A stretch of 32,767 bases of DNA. Origin: Opitutia bacterium. GTDB lineage: Bacteria; Verrucomicrobiota; Verrucomicrobiia; Opitutales; Opitutaceae. The notes under the pieces are model-generated. The model did not search any database, was not told the origin of the DNA, and was given only the letters and a program-made list of their open reading frames with translations. The position numbers were made by a program, and so were the translations under genes. The DNA lies in the NCBI GenBank assembly GCA_947461205.1, contig CANHJG010000054.1, positions 1-32,767 of the forward strand. The letters are read 5' to 3'. Shown in pieces: positions 7,653 through 16,607 of the stretch. The first letter of the stretch is position 1, and every line of letters starts with the position of its first letter.

Positions 7653-10406
7653 ATGAATACGACCAGAACACCGCAGCGATCGTTAATGTTGGCCATTGTC
7701 GGTGGCCTGACGGCCTTGACCACCGGCCTCACCGCCCAGTCCCAGCCCGCCTCTCCAGCGGTCCAGAAAATGGAGAAGTTTACGGTTACCGGCTCGCTCA
7801 TCCCTGCGGCGGCGGGAGCGACGGCTGTGCCCCTCACGGTCATTGGCTCCGTGGAGATGGAGAAGACCGGCGTCAGCACCGACATTATGGATGTCATTCG
7901 GTCCAGTATGCCGTCCTTCTACGGTGGCAATAACCTTGGTTCCGATGTCGCGAACACCAACTCTGGCGACACCAACGGTGGTTCGGGCCTCTCGCTCCGC
8001 AACCGTTCGACGCTGGTCCTGATCAATGGTCGTCGGGCCGCGACGTCCCCGGTGGTCGCCTCGGGGGGCGGTTCGTTCGTCGATGTGAGCACCATTCCGT
8101 TCGCGGCGGTCGAGCGCATCGAGATCCTGTCCGACGGTGCTTCGGCGACCTACGGTTCCGATGCCGTATCGGGGGTGGTCAATATCATCCTGAAGAAGAA
8201 CTATAACGGTGCGGAGGTCGGTGGTTCTTACAGCTTCAGCACGAACCAGGGCAACTGGGCCAACCGCTCCTACTATGCGGTCGGCGGGGCCTCGTTCGAC
8301 AAGACGAGCGTGCTCTTCACCACCGAGTGGAAGAGCAGCGATCCGCTCATCCAGAACGAGCGTCCTTATTCTACCGGTCTCTTTCGTTCGCCGACGTATG
8401 CCGGCATCGTGAGTATCGGCAGCGATTTCTATTACCTGAACCCGAGCCTTAACGCGCCGCCCCGCAACGTGGACCAGACCGGTGCGCAGTTGAGCGCCGC
8501 GGGCACCTACCGCGGACCTCTCGATCAAACGGCGGCCTCGCAGTTCCTCGATTTGGCGAACTACCCGACGCTGCTCGCCCAGGCGCAACGCCGGAGCTTC
8601 ACGACGGCGATCGAGCACCGCCTGACGGAAAGCACCACGCTCTTTGGCGATTTCATCTATTCGCTCAACGAGACGGAAACGGTGCTGAATGCCCAGCCGG
8701 TGACCGGCAGCGTCACGGGCAGCAATCCCAACAATCCGTTCGATGCGACCGTCACCGCGCGCAATCGCTTCCTGAAATTTCCCCGCATCTACGCCAACGA
8801 GTCCGCCAACTTCCACGGTGTGGTCGGAGTCCGGGGCTCCTTTGGCGAAGGTTGGTCTTACGAGGCCGGCGCCAATTTCAACAAGACCGTCCACCATTTC
8901 CGGAACAAGAACCTCATTGATGCCACCGCCTATTCGGCTGCGGTCAGCAACGGCACCTTCAATCCGTTTGCACGCAATCAGGCGGCGGGTGTGATCGAGG
9001 GTATGCTCGGGACCCAGGTGCGTGATTTTCTCAGCACGCTGCGCCAGCTTGATGTGCAGGTCGCCGGCCCGATTTTCCAGTTGCCGGCCGGCGAGGTGAA
9101 AATTGGCGTGGGCGCCGGATTCGTCTGGGAAGCGCTCGATTTCACCAACGATCGCAACGACCAGACCGGTGGTTGGCTGCAGGCCACGCCGCGCCAACCG
9201 TTCAACGCGAAATCCAATGTGGACGGCTATTTTGCCGAGACCCGCATCCCGATCTTCAGCGAGAAGAACGCCATTCCCGGTATCCGCACGCTCGAGCTGT
9301 CGATCGCCGGACGTTACGACAAGTACAGCACGACCTCGGATCCGACCACGCCTAAGTATTCCGTCCGCTACCTGCCGTTTAACGACGACCTGCTTTTCCG
9401 TGGCACCTACTCCGAATCGTTTGTCGCGCCGACGCTCTACGATCTCTACGGTCCCCTCTCCGAAGGTTTCACCGCCTCGGTGAGCATCCAGCGTTACGAC
9501 GCCACGGGCAAACCGCTCAACGTGGCAAGCGGTTCCCGCCAATACCGCTCGTCGACGGGTTCGAACGCGCTGCTCAACCCCTCCCAATCGCGCAATTGGT
9601 CGACCGGCGTCGTGTGGAGCCCGAAGGCGATCAAGGGGCTCACCCTGACGGCCGATTGGTTCAACATTGACGAGCGTGATTTGATCGCGGGCATCCCCAC
9701 CATCACGATCCTCAACGATGTCGAGAGCTTGGGCGCCAAATCGGCCTATGCTTCGCTGGTGCGGCAAGCCGTCAGCGTGGCCGGTGAGGCGCACTTCAAG
9801 GACGGCGCGCCGATCACTGCGCCCGGCCAGTTGACGGGCCGTCCGTCCGATGAAATCTGGATCTCCAACTCGATCGTCAATGTAGCCGGTTACAACCAGG
9901 ACGGACTGGATCTGCGGGCGACCTACGACCACGACGCCAAGGGATTGGGCAAATTCCGCGGCACCGTCATGGGCACCTACATCCGCAACTACGTGGTCCA
10001 AGTTTTGCCCACCTCGGCGCCGGTCGGATATCAGGACGGTTATTACCCCCGTGGGACCAGCAGCCAAGGCGTGTTTGCGCGTTATCGCCTGAACAACCGT
10101 CTCGACTGGTCGATGAAGAGCTGGAACGCCGGCTTGGGTCACACCTACGTACCGTCGTTCGATGACCTCGGCTCGGCGGTTCCCTTCCGTGTGGCCAACT
10201 ATCACAAGTTCGACTTGCAGGTCGGTCACTCGTTTGCCGGCTACGGCAACAAGTGGCTCAAGGGCCTGTCCGCGACCGTCGGCGTGAACAATGTCTTTAA
10301 CAAGTTCCCGCCGCTGATCCCCTCGGAGGGCAATCAGTCGCGCGACATCAACGCCTACGACGCGATCGGCCGGCTGTTCTACGTGCAGGCCAAATACAAG
10401 TTCTGA
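7653..10406 (+). CDS. TonB-dependent receptor (917 aa)
   Basis: The product starts at ATG 7653 (MNTTRTPQRSLMLAIVGG), chosen because it opens a signal peptide; the 75 upstream codons of open frame lie in the control region. After the signal peptide (about 1-28) comes a TonB-box-like VQKMEKFTVTGSLIP. The plug follows, with LRNRSTLVLINGRRAA, FVDVSTIPFAAVERIEIL and SDGASATYGSDAVSGVVNI. A long beta-barrel ends in the aromatic FYVQAKYKF, the usual signal for outer-membrane assembly. Such receptors import ligands using TonB energy. Loop GGWLQATPRQPFNAKSNVDGY and the strand LLFRGTYSESFVAPTLYDLYG are typical of this subfamily. The substrate is unknown. The 5' end lacks a Shine-Dalgarno and reads ACCCTTATACTATG. 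Frequent CGT/GGT/C-ending codons suggest high expression. A terminator follows directly. Confidence 0.93.
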   Translation: MNTTRTPQRSLMLAIVGGLTALTTGLTAQSQPASPAVQKMEKFTVTGSLIPAAAGATAVPLTVIGSVEMEKTGVSTDIMDVIRSSMPSFYGGNNLGSDVANTNSGDTNGGSGLSLRNRSTLVLINGRRAATSPVVASGGGSFVDVSTIPFAAVERIEILSDGASATYGSDAVSGVVNIILKKNYNGAEVGGSYSFSTNQGNWANRSYYAVGGASFDKTSVLFTTEWKSSDPLIQNERPYSTGLFRSPTYAGIVSIGSDFYYLNPSLNAPPRNVDQTGAQLSAAGTYRGPLDQTAASQFLDLANYPTLLAQAQRRSFTTAIEHRLTESTTLFGDFIYSLNETETVLNAQPVTGSVTGSNPNNPFDATVTARNRFLKFPRIYANESANFHGVVGVRGSFGEGWSYEAGANFNKTVHHFRNKNLIDATAYSAAVSNGTFNPFARNQAAGVIEGMLGTQVRDFLSTLRQLDVQVAGPIFQLPAGEVKIGVGAGFVWEALDFTNDRNDQTGGWLQATPRQPFNAKSNVDGYFAETRIPIFSEKNAIPGIRTLELSIAGRYDKYSTTSDPTTPKYSVRYLPFNDDLLFRGTYSESFVAPTLYDLYGPLSEGFTASVSIQRYDATGKPLNVASGSRQYRSSTGSNALLNPSQSRNWSTGVVWSPKAIKGLTLTADWFNIDERDLIAGIPTITILNDVESLGAKSAYASLVRQAVSVAGEAHFKDGAPITAPGQLTGRPSDEIWISNSIVNVAGYNQDGLDLRATYDHDAKGLGKFRGTVMGTYIRNYVVQVLPTSAPVGYQDGYYPRGTSSQGVFARYRLNNRLDWSMKSWNAGLGHTYVPSFDDLGSAVPFRVANYHKFDLQVGHSFAGYGNKWLKGLSATVGVNNVFNKFPPLIPSEGNQSRDINAYDAIGRLFYVQAKYKF

Positions 10407-10433
10407 TCGGGCCCGGCCCGATGGCCAGCGACC

Positions 10434-10466
10434 AGACCCGCCGCGATGTCGGCGGGTCTTTTCTTT
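10434..10466 (+). terminator. intrinsic terminator after TonB receptor 7653-10406
   Basis: AGACCCGCCG pairs perfectly with CGGCGGGTCT over 10 bases around the loop CGATGT, followed by TTTTCTTT. It begins 28 bases after the receptor stop codon, so this receptor is probably a single-gene transcript. Confidence 0.88.
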
Positions 10467-10701
10467 GGGGGCATGGCCGCGGCGAGCGACGAGGGTCGTC
10501 GTGAGCCTCGGCCCGCCGGACCGTAGCACCGGAAAAAACGGCTGGGCTCGGCGGCGGACCGTGGCGCTGCCAGATTCGTGCGGGTACGCCGAGCGTTCAA
10601 ATTTACTTGCGACTATGACACGTCTCGGACTTTGTCGGGCCCCAAGCGAACGCGGCACGGGTCGCTTTGGCCTTACCATAACACACACAACTGAACCTAC
10701 C

Positions 10702-13590
10702 ATGAACATCCGCACACGGAAGTTTACGGCTGCGCTTTCGCTCTTGGCGATCGCCGGCCCCCTCGCAGTTTCCGGTTACGCCCAAGCGGCGAAAGCCCCG
10801 GTGACCGCTCCCAAGACCACCGAAGTGACGAGCTTGGAGAAATACGTCGTCACCGGTTCCTACATTCCCACGGCCGAGACGTCCATCAACGCGGGCGTGT
10901 CCCCGATGGTCCGCATCGACCGCAAGGTGATCGACGAGTCCGGCCAGACCACGGTCTCCGAACTCCTCCAGAAGATCACGGTGTCCAACGGTGGCGCCAT
11001 CCCGATCTCCAACAACGCGACCGGCTTCACGCCGTCCGCCACGTCGATCTCCCTCCGCGGCCTCGGGCCGGAAGCGACCCTCGTGCTGATCAACGGCCGT
11101 CGCGTCGCCAACTATCCCGTCGGTGCGGGCGGCACGACCGCGTTCGTCGACCTTAACTCGATCCCGCTCTCCGCCGTGGACAGCGTGGAAGTCCTCAAAG
11201 ACGGTGCGTCCGCCATCTACGGCGCCGATGCCGTCGCCGGGGTCGTTAATATCAAGCTCCGCCGCGGTGCCGATGGCACCGAAGTCGCGCTGAATTACGG
11301 CAACACCACGAACAAGGACTCCTCCGAGTTCTCCGCTTCGTTGATCACCGGCGTGCAGACCGACAAGGCCAGCGCCCTCGTCGGCTTCAATTACTACAAG
11401 CGTAACGCGATCTTCAATCCCGACCGCAAGTATTCCGAGATCCCGCCGTTCCTGAGCTCGAACGCCAGCCCGCTGAATCTCCAGATCACGCCGGCCGCCG
11501 CGACCGCTGCGGGCATCACGCTCACGGCCGCGCAGGCCGCCGCCACGACGATCTTCGTCTCGTCGCAGCCGACCTCGTCCAACAACGGTCTCACTGCCGC
11601 AAACACCTACCGCGTCGGCGCCGGCCGTCCGTCGACGTTTAACTTCAACGAGTTTTCGATGTCCTATCCCCGCCGCGACAACCGGGGCGTGTTCGCCTTT
11701 GTCGATCGCAAGATCTTCGGCACGGACAACGTCAAGGCCTACGTCGATCTGAACTACCAGAACGCCGCCACCGAGAACCAGCTGGCGCCGTCCGCCACCG
11801 GTAATTTCTCCGGCAGCGGCACTGAGCTCGTCATCCCGGCCCGCACCGCGACGCCTCTCGCCATCCCGGGCCGCACGGGCCGCGCGGCCGTCGCCGGTGC
11901 CTCGAATCCGTTCAACCCGTTCAACATCGACATCACGGGTGGCAGCCGCGCCCGTCTCGCCGAGTTCGGCAATCGCATTTTCCGCAACTCGACCGACGCC
12001 CTCCTGCTCACCACGGGCATCAAGGCCGAGAACATCATGGGCAAGTGGAACTTCGACGGCTACTACAGCCACTCGTCGATCCGCGACACCTCGCGCAACA
12101 CGCTGGTCTCGTCCTCCCGCTTCAACCGCCTGTTGAACGCCAACGATTCCTTCTTCCAGCCCGGCAGCGCCGACTACCTCGGCACCACCCAGCCTTACAA
12201 TCCGTTCGGCTACTACCAGGTTTCGATCCCGAACAACGCCGCGATCGTCAATGCCGGCAAGGTCACGACCAAGGATGTCAATGAGTCCAAGCTCAACACG
12301 CTGAGCGCGGTCATTTCCTCGGGCAGCCTGCTCGACCTCCCGGCCGGTCCGGTCGGCTTCGCCGCCGGTGCCGAAGTCCGTCACGAGCAGCTCAACCAGT
12401 TCCCTGATCCCTACGGCGCCACGGGCGACCTCATCGGTAGCTCACCCACCGCCACGACGCAGGGTCAGCGCAAGATCACCGGCTTCTTCGCCGAGGCCAA
12501 CGTGCCGTTGGTCAAGAACGTCCCCGGCGCACACGAGCTGTCCGGCACCGTGTCGGCCCGCCATGAGCGTTACCTCTCCAGCGACGAGACCGTCACGGTT
12601 CCGAAGCTCGGCCTCAAGTGGATGCCTGTCGACAACTCCCTCTTGATCCGCGCCAGCTGGTCCAAGGGTCTGCGCCAGCCCTCGCTCTACGAGCTCTTCT
12701 CCTCGCCCACCTCCGGTCTCACGCCGATCACCCACCCGCTCACCAAGGTCGTCGAGCCTGAGCAGGACGTGACGATTTCCGGCAACCGCCGCCTCAAGTC
12801 CGAGAAGACCAAATACCTGAATGCCGGCTTCGTCTGGACGCCTAACGTCCAGGCCGTCAAAGGTCTCACCTTCGGGTTTGACTACTGGCGCGCCGACCGC
12901 GAGGGCACCGTTTCCGGCAACTACCAGAACACCGTTGACCGCTCCTTCGGGCGCAATGCCGCCGGCACCGCCGTCGGTGGCGGCCTCCTCCCCGGCGAGA
13001 GCGTCGTCCGCTTCCCGGACGGCAGCATCCGCGTCGTGAACTCGGTGTTCTTCAATATCGGTAACACGGTGGCCAAGGGCTATGACCTCACGGCGAACTA
13101 CAACCTGAAGACCGATTCGGCCGGCCGTTTCGCCTTCTCGACCGTCTGGTCGCGCCTTCAGTCCTTCAAGCAGGCCACCGCTCCCGGTGCCGCGCTCGAG
13201 GAGCTCGTCGGCAAAGACACCCTCGCCGGCACGGGCGGCAACGAAGGTTACCTGAAGTGGAAGGGCCGCATCCAGGCCGAGTGGGCCTACAAGGGCGTCA
13301 CCACGGTCATCGGCACCAACTACACGGACGGTTTCGCCGACTTCGACGTCAATGGCGACCCGTTCCAAGTGAAGTCCACTTGGATCTTCGATGGCCAGGT
13401 GTCCTACAACTTCCGCAACACGATGGGTTCTTGGCTCCAAGACACCAAGCTCACCGTCGGTGCGCGCAACCTGCTGGACCGGGATCCGCCCTTCTCTTCC
13501 GGCAGCGGTGGCAACTCTACCGGCTACCCCGGCTTCCTCTACAGCTCCGAGGGCCGTTTCTGGTACGTCGCGATCAGCCGCAAGTTCTAA
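10702..13590 (+). CDS. TonB-dependent receptor (962 aa)
   Basis: The start MNIRTRKFTAALSLLAIAG at 10702 gives a classic signal peptide ending near YAQA (about 31). The longer open frame upstream, from 10465, overlaps the previous terminator. Next come the TonB-box-like SLEKYVVTGSYIP, a plug with VSELLQKITVSNGG, SLRGLGPEATLVLINGRRV, FVDLNSIPLSAVDSVEVL and KDGASAIYGADAVAGVVNI, then a barrel of about 750 residues ending YVAISRKF. The strand LLIRASWSKGLRQPSLYELF and the C-terminal NLLDRDPPF are typical. Codons for Ala, Gly, Val, Thr and Ile end almost uniformly in C, the same bias as rplM/rpsI further right, which suggests very high expression. The 235-base leader has no Shine-Dalgarno and reads AACCTACCATG. 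The ligand is unknown. The gene is flanked by terminators on both sides. Confidence 0.94.
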   Translation: MNIRTRKFTAALSLLAIAGPLAVSGYAQAAKAPVTAPKTTEVTSLEKYVVTGSYIPTAETSINAGVSPMVRIDRKVIDESGQTTVSELLQKITVSNGGAIPISNNATGFTPSATSISLRGLGPEATLVLINGRRVANYPVGAGGTTAFVDLNSIPLSAVDSVEVLKDGASAIYGADAVAGVVNIKLRRGADGTEVALNYGNTTNKDSSEFSASLITGVQTDKASALVGFNYYKRNAIFNPDRKYSEIPPFLSSNASPLNLQITPAAATAAGITLTAAQAAATTIFVSSQPTSSNNGLTAANTYRVGAGRPSTFNFNEFSMSYPRRDNRGVFAFVDRKIFGTDNVKAYVDLNYQNAATENQLAPSATGNFSGSGTELVIPARTATPLAIPGRTGRAAVAGASNPFNPFNIDITGGSRARLAEFGNRIFRNSTDALLLTTGIKAENIMGKWNFDGYYSHSSIRDTSRNTLVSSSRFNRLLNANDSFFQPGSADYLGTTQPYNPFGYYQVSIPNNAAIVNAGKVTTKDVNESKLNTLSAVISSGSLLDLPAGPVGFAAGAEVRHEQLNQFPDPYGATGDLIGSSPTATTQGQRKITGFFAEANVPLVKNVPGAHELSGTVSARHERYLSSDETVTVPKLGLKWMPVDNSLLIRASWSKGLRQPSLYELFSSPTSGLTPITHPLTKVVEPEQDVTISGNRRLKSEKTKYLNAGFVWTPNVQAVKGLTFGFDYWRADREGTVSGNYQNTVDRSFGRNAAGTAVGGGLLPGESVVRFPDGSIRVVNSVFFNIGNTVAKGYDLTANYNLKTDSAGRFAFSTVWSRLQSFKQATAPGAALEELVGKDTLAGTGGNEGYLKWKGRIQAEWAYKGVTTVIGTNYTDGFADFDVNGDPFQVKSTWIFDGQVSYNFRNTMGSWLQDTKLTVGARNLLDRDPPFSSGSGGNSTGYPGFLYSSEGRFWYVAISRKF

Positions 13591-13620
13591 ACCGGTTGAC
13601 GTGAGCTAGCCTCACTTCTG

Positions 13621-13656
13621 ACGCCCGCAGCCGAAAGGCCGCGGGCGTTTTTTTTT
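13621..13656 (+). terminator. intrinsic terminator after TonB receptor 10702-13590
   Basis: ACGCCCGC pairs with GCGGGCGT, with an inner GCC-GAAA-GGC tetraloop stem and one A-C mismatch, followed by nine T residues. It starts 30 bases after the stop codon. Confidence 0.93.
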
Positions 13657-13689
13657 GCACGGGGCGCGCGCTCCCGCCATCACCGACGC

Positions 13690-14277
13690 ATGCAAGTCCC
13701 TTTCCGCACCGCGCTCGCCGTTCTGGGTTTGTTCACTACGCTCGCCCGCGCCACCGACGAAGCGCGTCCGTTCAGCCGGACTCTGTCGCCAGCCCAGCAG
13801 CAGGCGCTTGGATTGGCCACGCTCACGCCGGAGCAGCGCGTGGCCCTCGATGCCGCCGTCGCCGCCTACGCGCGCGGGGAAAAAAGTGTGGCCGTGGCCG
13901 CGGCCGTCGAACAGGTCGAGCGCCAGGCCGAGGCGAAGGTGAAACAGGCTGAGCAAAAAGCCGCCGCGACCGCCGTCGAGGACTACAAGAAAAAGTCCGA
14001 GCCCGGCGTGATTGCGCGCACCTTGGAAAAATTCAAGCGCACCACGGAGGAGGCGAAGGTGGAACGGATCACGGCCCGCGTCGTCGGCGAGTTTCGCGGC
14101 TGGCAGGGCGGCACCTATTTCCCGCTCGAAAACGGCCAGGTCTGGCGGCAAGTCGGTACGGACATCTACGAACTGCCGCCCGTGCCGCAGGCGGAGGTCG
14201 AGATCGTCCGGTCGAACAACGGCTACTGGCGCCTGAACTACGGCGGCGGCTGGATCACGGTGAAACGGCTGCAGTGA
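13690..14277 (+). CDS. secreted coiled-coil protein of unknown function
   Basis: The 195-residue protein has a signal peptide (MQVPFRTALAVLGLFTTLARA, cleavage near 21). A helical middle follows, with LSPAQQQALGLATLTPEQRVAL and an Ala/Lys/Glu/Gln-rich stretch (about 60-105) that reads as a coiled coil, then KRTTEEAKVERI. The C-terminal part is a compact beta segment: GEFRGWQGGTYFPL, NGQVWRQVG, and NGYWRLNYGGGWITVKRL. I recognise the FxGW...F.L.NGQVW pattern as recurring in secreted bacterial proteins without known function, and do not assign an activity. It probably acts in the periplasm or at the envelope. It stands alone between a receptor terminator and a convergent peptidase gene, whose stop is 36 bases away. 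Confidence 0.85.
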   Translation: MQVPFRTALAVLGLFTTLARATDEARPFSRTLSPAQQQALGLATLTPEQRVALDAAVAAYARGEKSVAVAAAVEQVERQAEAKVKQAEQKAAATAVEDYKKKSEPGVIARTLEKFKRTTEEAKVERITARVVGEFRGWQGGTYFPLENGQVWRQVGTDIYELPPVPQAEVEIVRSNNGYWRLNYGGGWITVKRLQ

Positions 14278-14313
14278 CGCCGGGCGCCAGCGTCCCGACC
14301 GCGCGCGCCCGGT

Positions 14314-16311
14314 TCAGTTTTTTGCCGGCAGATCGATCACTTTGGTTTCGCCCACCTTGACGTTCCCCGCGGGACCGAGGTGTTCGGCGAGGAATTTCTC
14401 CAAGGTGCCGTAGAAACCGAGCGAGGCCTTTTCTTCGCGGAAACCGTGGCCCTGCCGCTTTTGGGTGACCGACTCATAGGGCTTGCCGAATTTTTTCAAC
14501 TGCGCCTCGAGGCGCGACCAATGGTCGATTTTCACGCGCGGGTCTTGCTCGCCGTAGGCATGCAGCGAGGGCACGCGGATGTTTTGGACGAAGTTTACCG
14601 GCGACGTCGCCGCGCGCCACTCGGCGGTCGCGCCGACCCATTCGCGCTGGTAGCTGAAGTCGTCCCCCGTCGTGTAGGCGTCGTCCCCGCGGTTCTTGAA
14701 CGTGATATCGAGGTCCGATGCGCCGACGTAGTTCACGCCGCAACGGTAGAGTTCGGGGGTCAGGGTCAGGCCGACGAGCGTCGCGTAGCCGCCGTAGCTG
14801 GCGCCGTAGATCGCGACGCGCGCAGGGTCGGCGTAGCCCTGGGCGATCGCCCACTTCACGGCGTCGGTCAGATCGTCCTGCATCGCGCGGCCCCACTGCT
14901 GCTTGCCTTGGTTGAGAAACTCGCGTCCGTAGCCGCCGCTGCCGCGATAGTTGACCTGCAGCACCGCGTAGCCGCGGCTCGCGAGGAATTGCACTTCGGG
15001 ATTGAAGCCCCAGGAGTCGCGCACGCCGAACGGCCCGCCGTGCGGGTGGAGGATGAGCGGCGTGCGTTGGCCGGTGCGACCCAGCGGACGGGTGAGGTAA
15101 CCGTGCAGTTCGAGCCCGTCGCGCGCGGCGAAGGTCACCGGCTCCATCGGCGCCATCGTGCGCGGGTCGATTTCGCGGATGCGCTTGAACTGCACGAGCG
15201 AACCCGCGGTGCGGTCGAGCACGAAGTAGACCCCCGGCTCGCGGTCGCTGCCCACCCGCATCAGCCACACCTTCTCGTCCGCCGAGGAGCTGGTGATGCG
15301 CACCTCCATCCCGGGAAACGCCGCCTCGACACTCGCCTGGACCGTGCGGCGGCCCTCGTCGAACCAGTGATAGGTGAGTTTCTCCGTCTCGTAGACGACG
15401 CCGTGGAGTTTACTTTCGTCGTAGTTAGTGACGAGCGAGTCGATCTCCCCTGCCGGGGGCACAAACACCGCGGGGCCGCGCTCGAAGGTGCGCGTGTTGT
15501 AGGCGTAGAGCGCACCACGGTCATGCTCTTCGCGCGAGACGAGCCAAAGCGTGCGATGGTCCGCCGCGAAGCTCAGGGGGTGCCACGTCTCGGCGTAACC
15601 ATTGAACGGATGCCGGGCGATCTCCCGCCACGGCTGGTCGTCGTTGGCGCGGTGCTCCCAAATGAGCTCACCCTTCGCGGTGTGGCGCGAGCGCAGCCGC
15701 AGCGCGCCGGCGCGGTCCACTACGAGGTCGCCCGTGCGGTCGGAGGCGTGGTAGGTGTAGACGGTCGAGATGCCACGGTTCTTGACGTTGACGCGGGCCA
15801 GGACGACATCGCTGGTCTCCGACGCGCCGCCGCGGAAGAGGCCCTGCACGACGATGCGGTCCGGATCGGCGCGCAGCACATCCACGATCCGCCCGGCGCT
15901 GCTTTCGATGAACTCGCCCGGCTGCGACTCCACGATGCGTAGCACTTTTTTGCCGGTGAGATCAGTCGATCCGATGAAAAACGACTCGTTGCCGCCCACG
16001 TCGGACGAAAACACGAGGCGGTCGTCACCCTTCCAGAAAAACTGGCCGATGCTTTCGTCGGTGCCCTTGAGGATCATGCGCGCCTCGTTCGTCTTCCGGT
16101 CGAACACCCCGAGCGCGAGCTTCCCCTCGTGGGGAAAGAGAAACGCGATCTTGGCGCCGTTCGGCGAGAGCCGCGGCTGGGCGACCCCGGGGAGACCAAA
16201 AAACGCGCTGATCGGAGGGGGCGCGGGCGCTTTTTCGGCGGGCTCCGCACGGGTCAAGACAAGGGCGAACGCAAGGCACAGACGGGGGACGAAACGATTC
16301 GCGGGCAGCAT
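14314..16311 (-). CDS. S9 family peptidase (prolyl oligopeptidase/acylaminoacyl-peptidase type), secreted
   Basis: The 665-residue protein opens with a signal peptide (MLPANRFVPRLCLAFALVLTRA). An N-terminal beta-propeller-like region follows (LSPNGAKIAFLF, WKGDDRLVFSSD). The C-terminal alpha/beta hydrolase domain has ILHPHGGPFGVRDSWGFN, NYRGSGGYGREF and the nucleophile elbow GASYGG with Ser505. Asp590 in EQDPR and His622 in GHGF complete the triad. Such enzymes cleave short peptides after proline or remove N-terminal acyl residues or dipeptides; the precise specificity is unknown. With a signal peptide it should act in the periplasm or outside. It is divergent from the TonB receptor at 16608 and closely resembles the S9 peptidase at 19446-21476, pointing to duplication. 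No Shine-Dalgarno precedes the ATG. Confidence 0.93.
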   Translation of the reverse strand: MLPANRFVPRLCLAFALVLTRAEPAEKAPAPPPISAFFGLPGVAQPRLSPNGAKIAFLFPHEGKLALGVFDRKTNEARMILKGTDESIGQFFWKGDDRLVFSSDVGGNESFFIGSTDLTGKKVLRIVESQPGEFIESSAGRIVDVLRADPDRIVVQGLFRGGASETSDVVLARVNVKNRGISTVYTYHASDRTGDLVVDRAGALRLRSRHTAKGELIWEHRANDDQPWREIARHPFNGYAETWHPLSFAADHRTLWLVSREEHDRGALYAYNTRTFERGPAVFVPPAGEIDSLVTNYDESKLHGVVYETEKLTYHWFDEGRRTVQASVEAAFPGMEVRITSSSADEKVWLMRVGSDREPGVYFVLDRTAGSLVQFKRIREIDPRTMAPMEPVTFAARDGLELHGYLTRPLGRTGQRTPLILHPHGGPFGVRDSWGFNPEVQFLASRGYAVLQVNYRGSGGYGREFLNQGKQQWGRAMQDDLTDAVKWAIAQGYADPARVAIYGASYGGYATLVGLTLTPELYRCGVNYVGASDLDITFKNRGDDAYTTGDDFSYQREWVGATAEWRAATSPVNFVQNIRVPSLHAYGEQDPRVKIDHWSRLEAQLKKFGKPYESVTQKRQGHGFREEKASLGFYGTLEKFLAEHLGPAGNVKVGETKVIDLPAKN

Positions 16312-16340
16312 GCCGTCAGCGTGGACGGAACGGTCGGCGA

Positions 16341-16392
16341 GACAAGTTCAAGCCCGCCGGCGATGGGAAGAAGGGCGGCGAGCTCACTTGTC
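16341..16392. promoter_or_regulatory. inverted repeat upstream of the S9 peptidase
   Basis: GACAAGT at 16341-16347 is exactly mirrored by ACTTGTC at 16386-16392, with G/C-rich segments between that can pair partly. It lies 30-80 bases upstream of the peptidase ATG in the divergent region shared with a TonB receptor. It could be an operator pair or a leader hairpin; there is no direct evidence for either. The remainder of 16312-16607 holds a small hairpin (CGGCA-TTCC-TGCCG) near 16560 and no recognised gene. Confidence 0.3.
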
Positions 16393-16607
16393 CGCCGCCC
16401 CGCCCGTGGGTCGATCCGATTTCCACCAAAGCGGGATCCGCCTTGGAATCAGGAATGCGCTTTCCCGCCTCCGGCCGGTCGGATGTCACAATTCGGTGAA
16501 AATTCATCGTTGCTTACCGCAGGCCAATTTTTTGTCATATTGGGTCAACACAAAACCCGACGGCATTCCTGCCGGCTGGAAGATACCTGTACCTACACCC
16601 TATACCT

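Noticed and set aside
7683-10715. 1010-codon open frame on the - strand
   Set aside because: It mirrors the TonB receptor on the + strand, has no domain sense and is Arg/Val/Gly-rich, so it is an antisense shadow.
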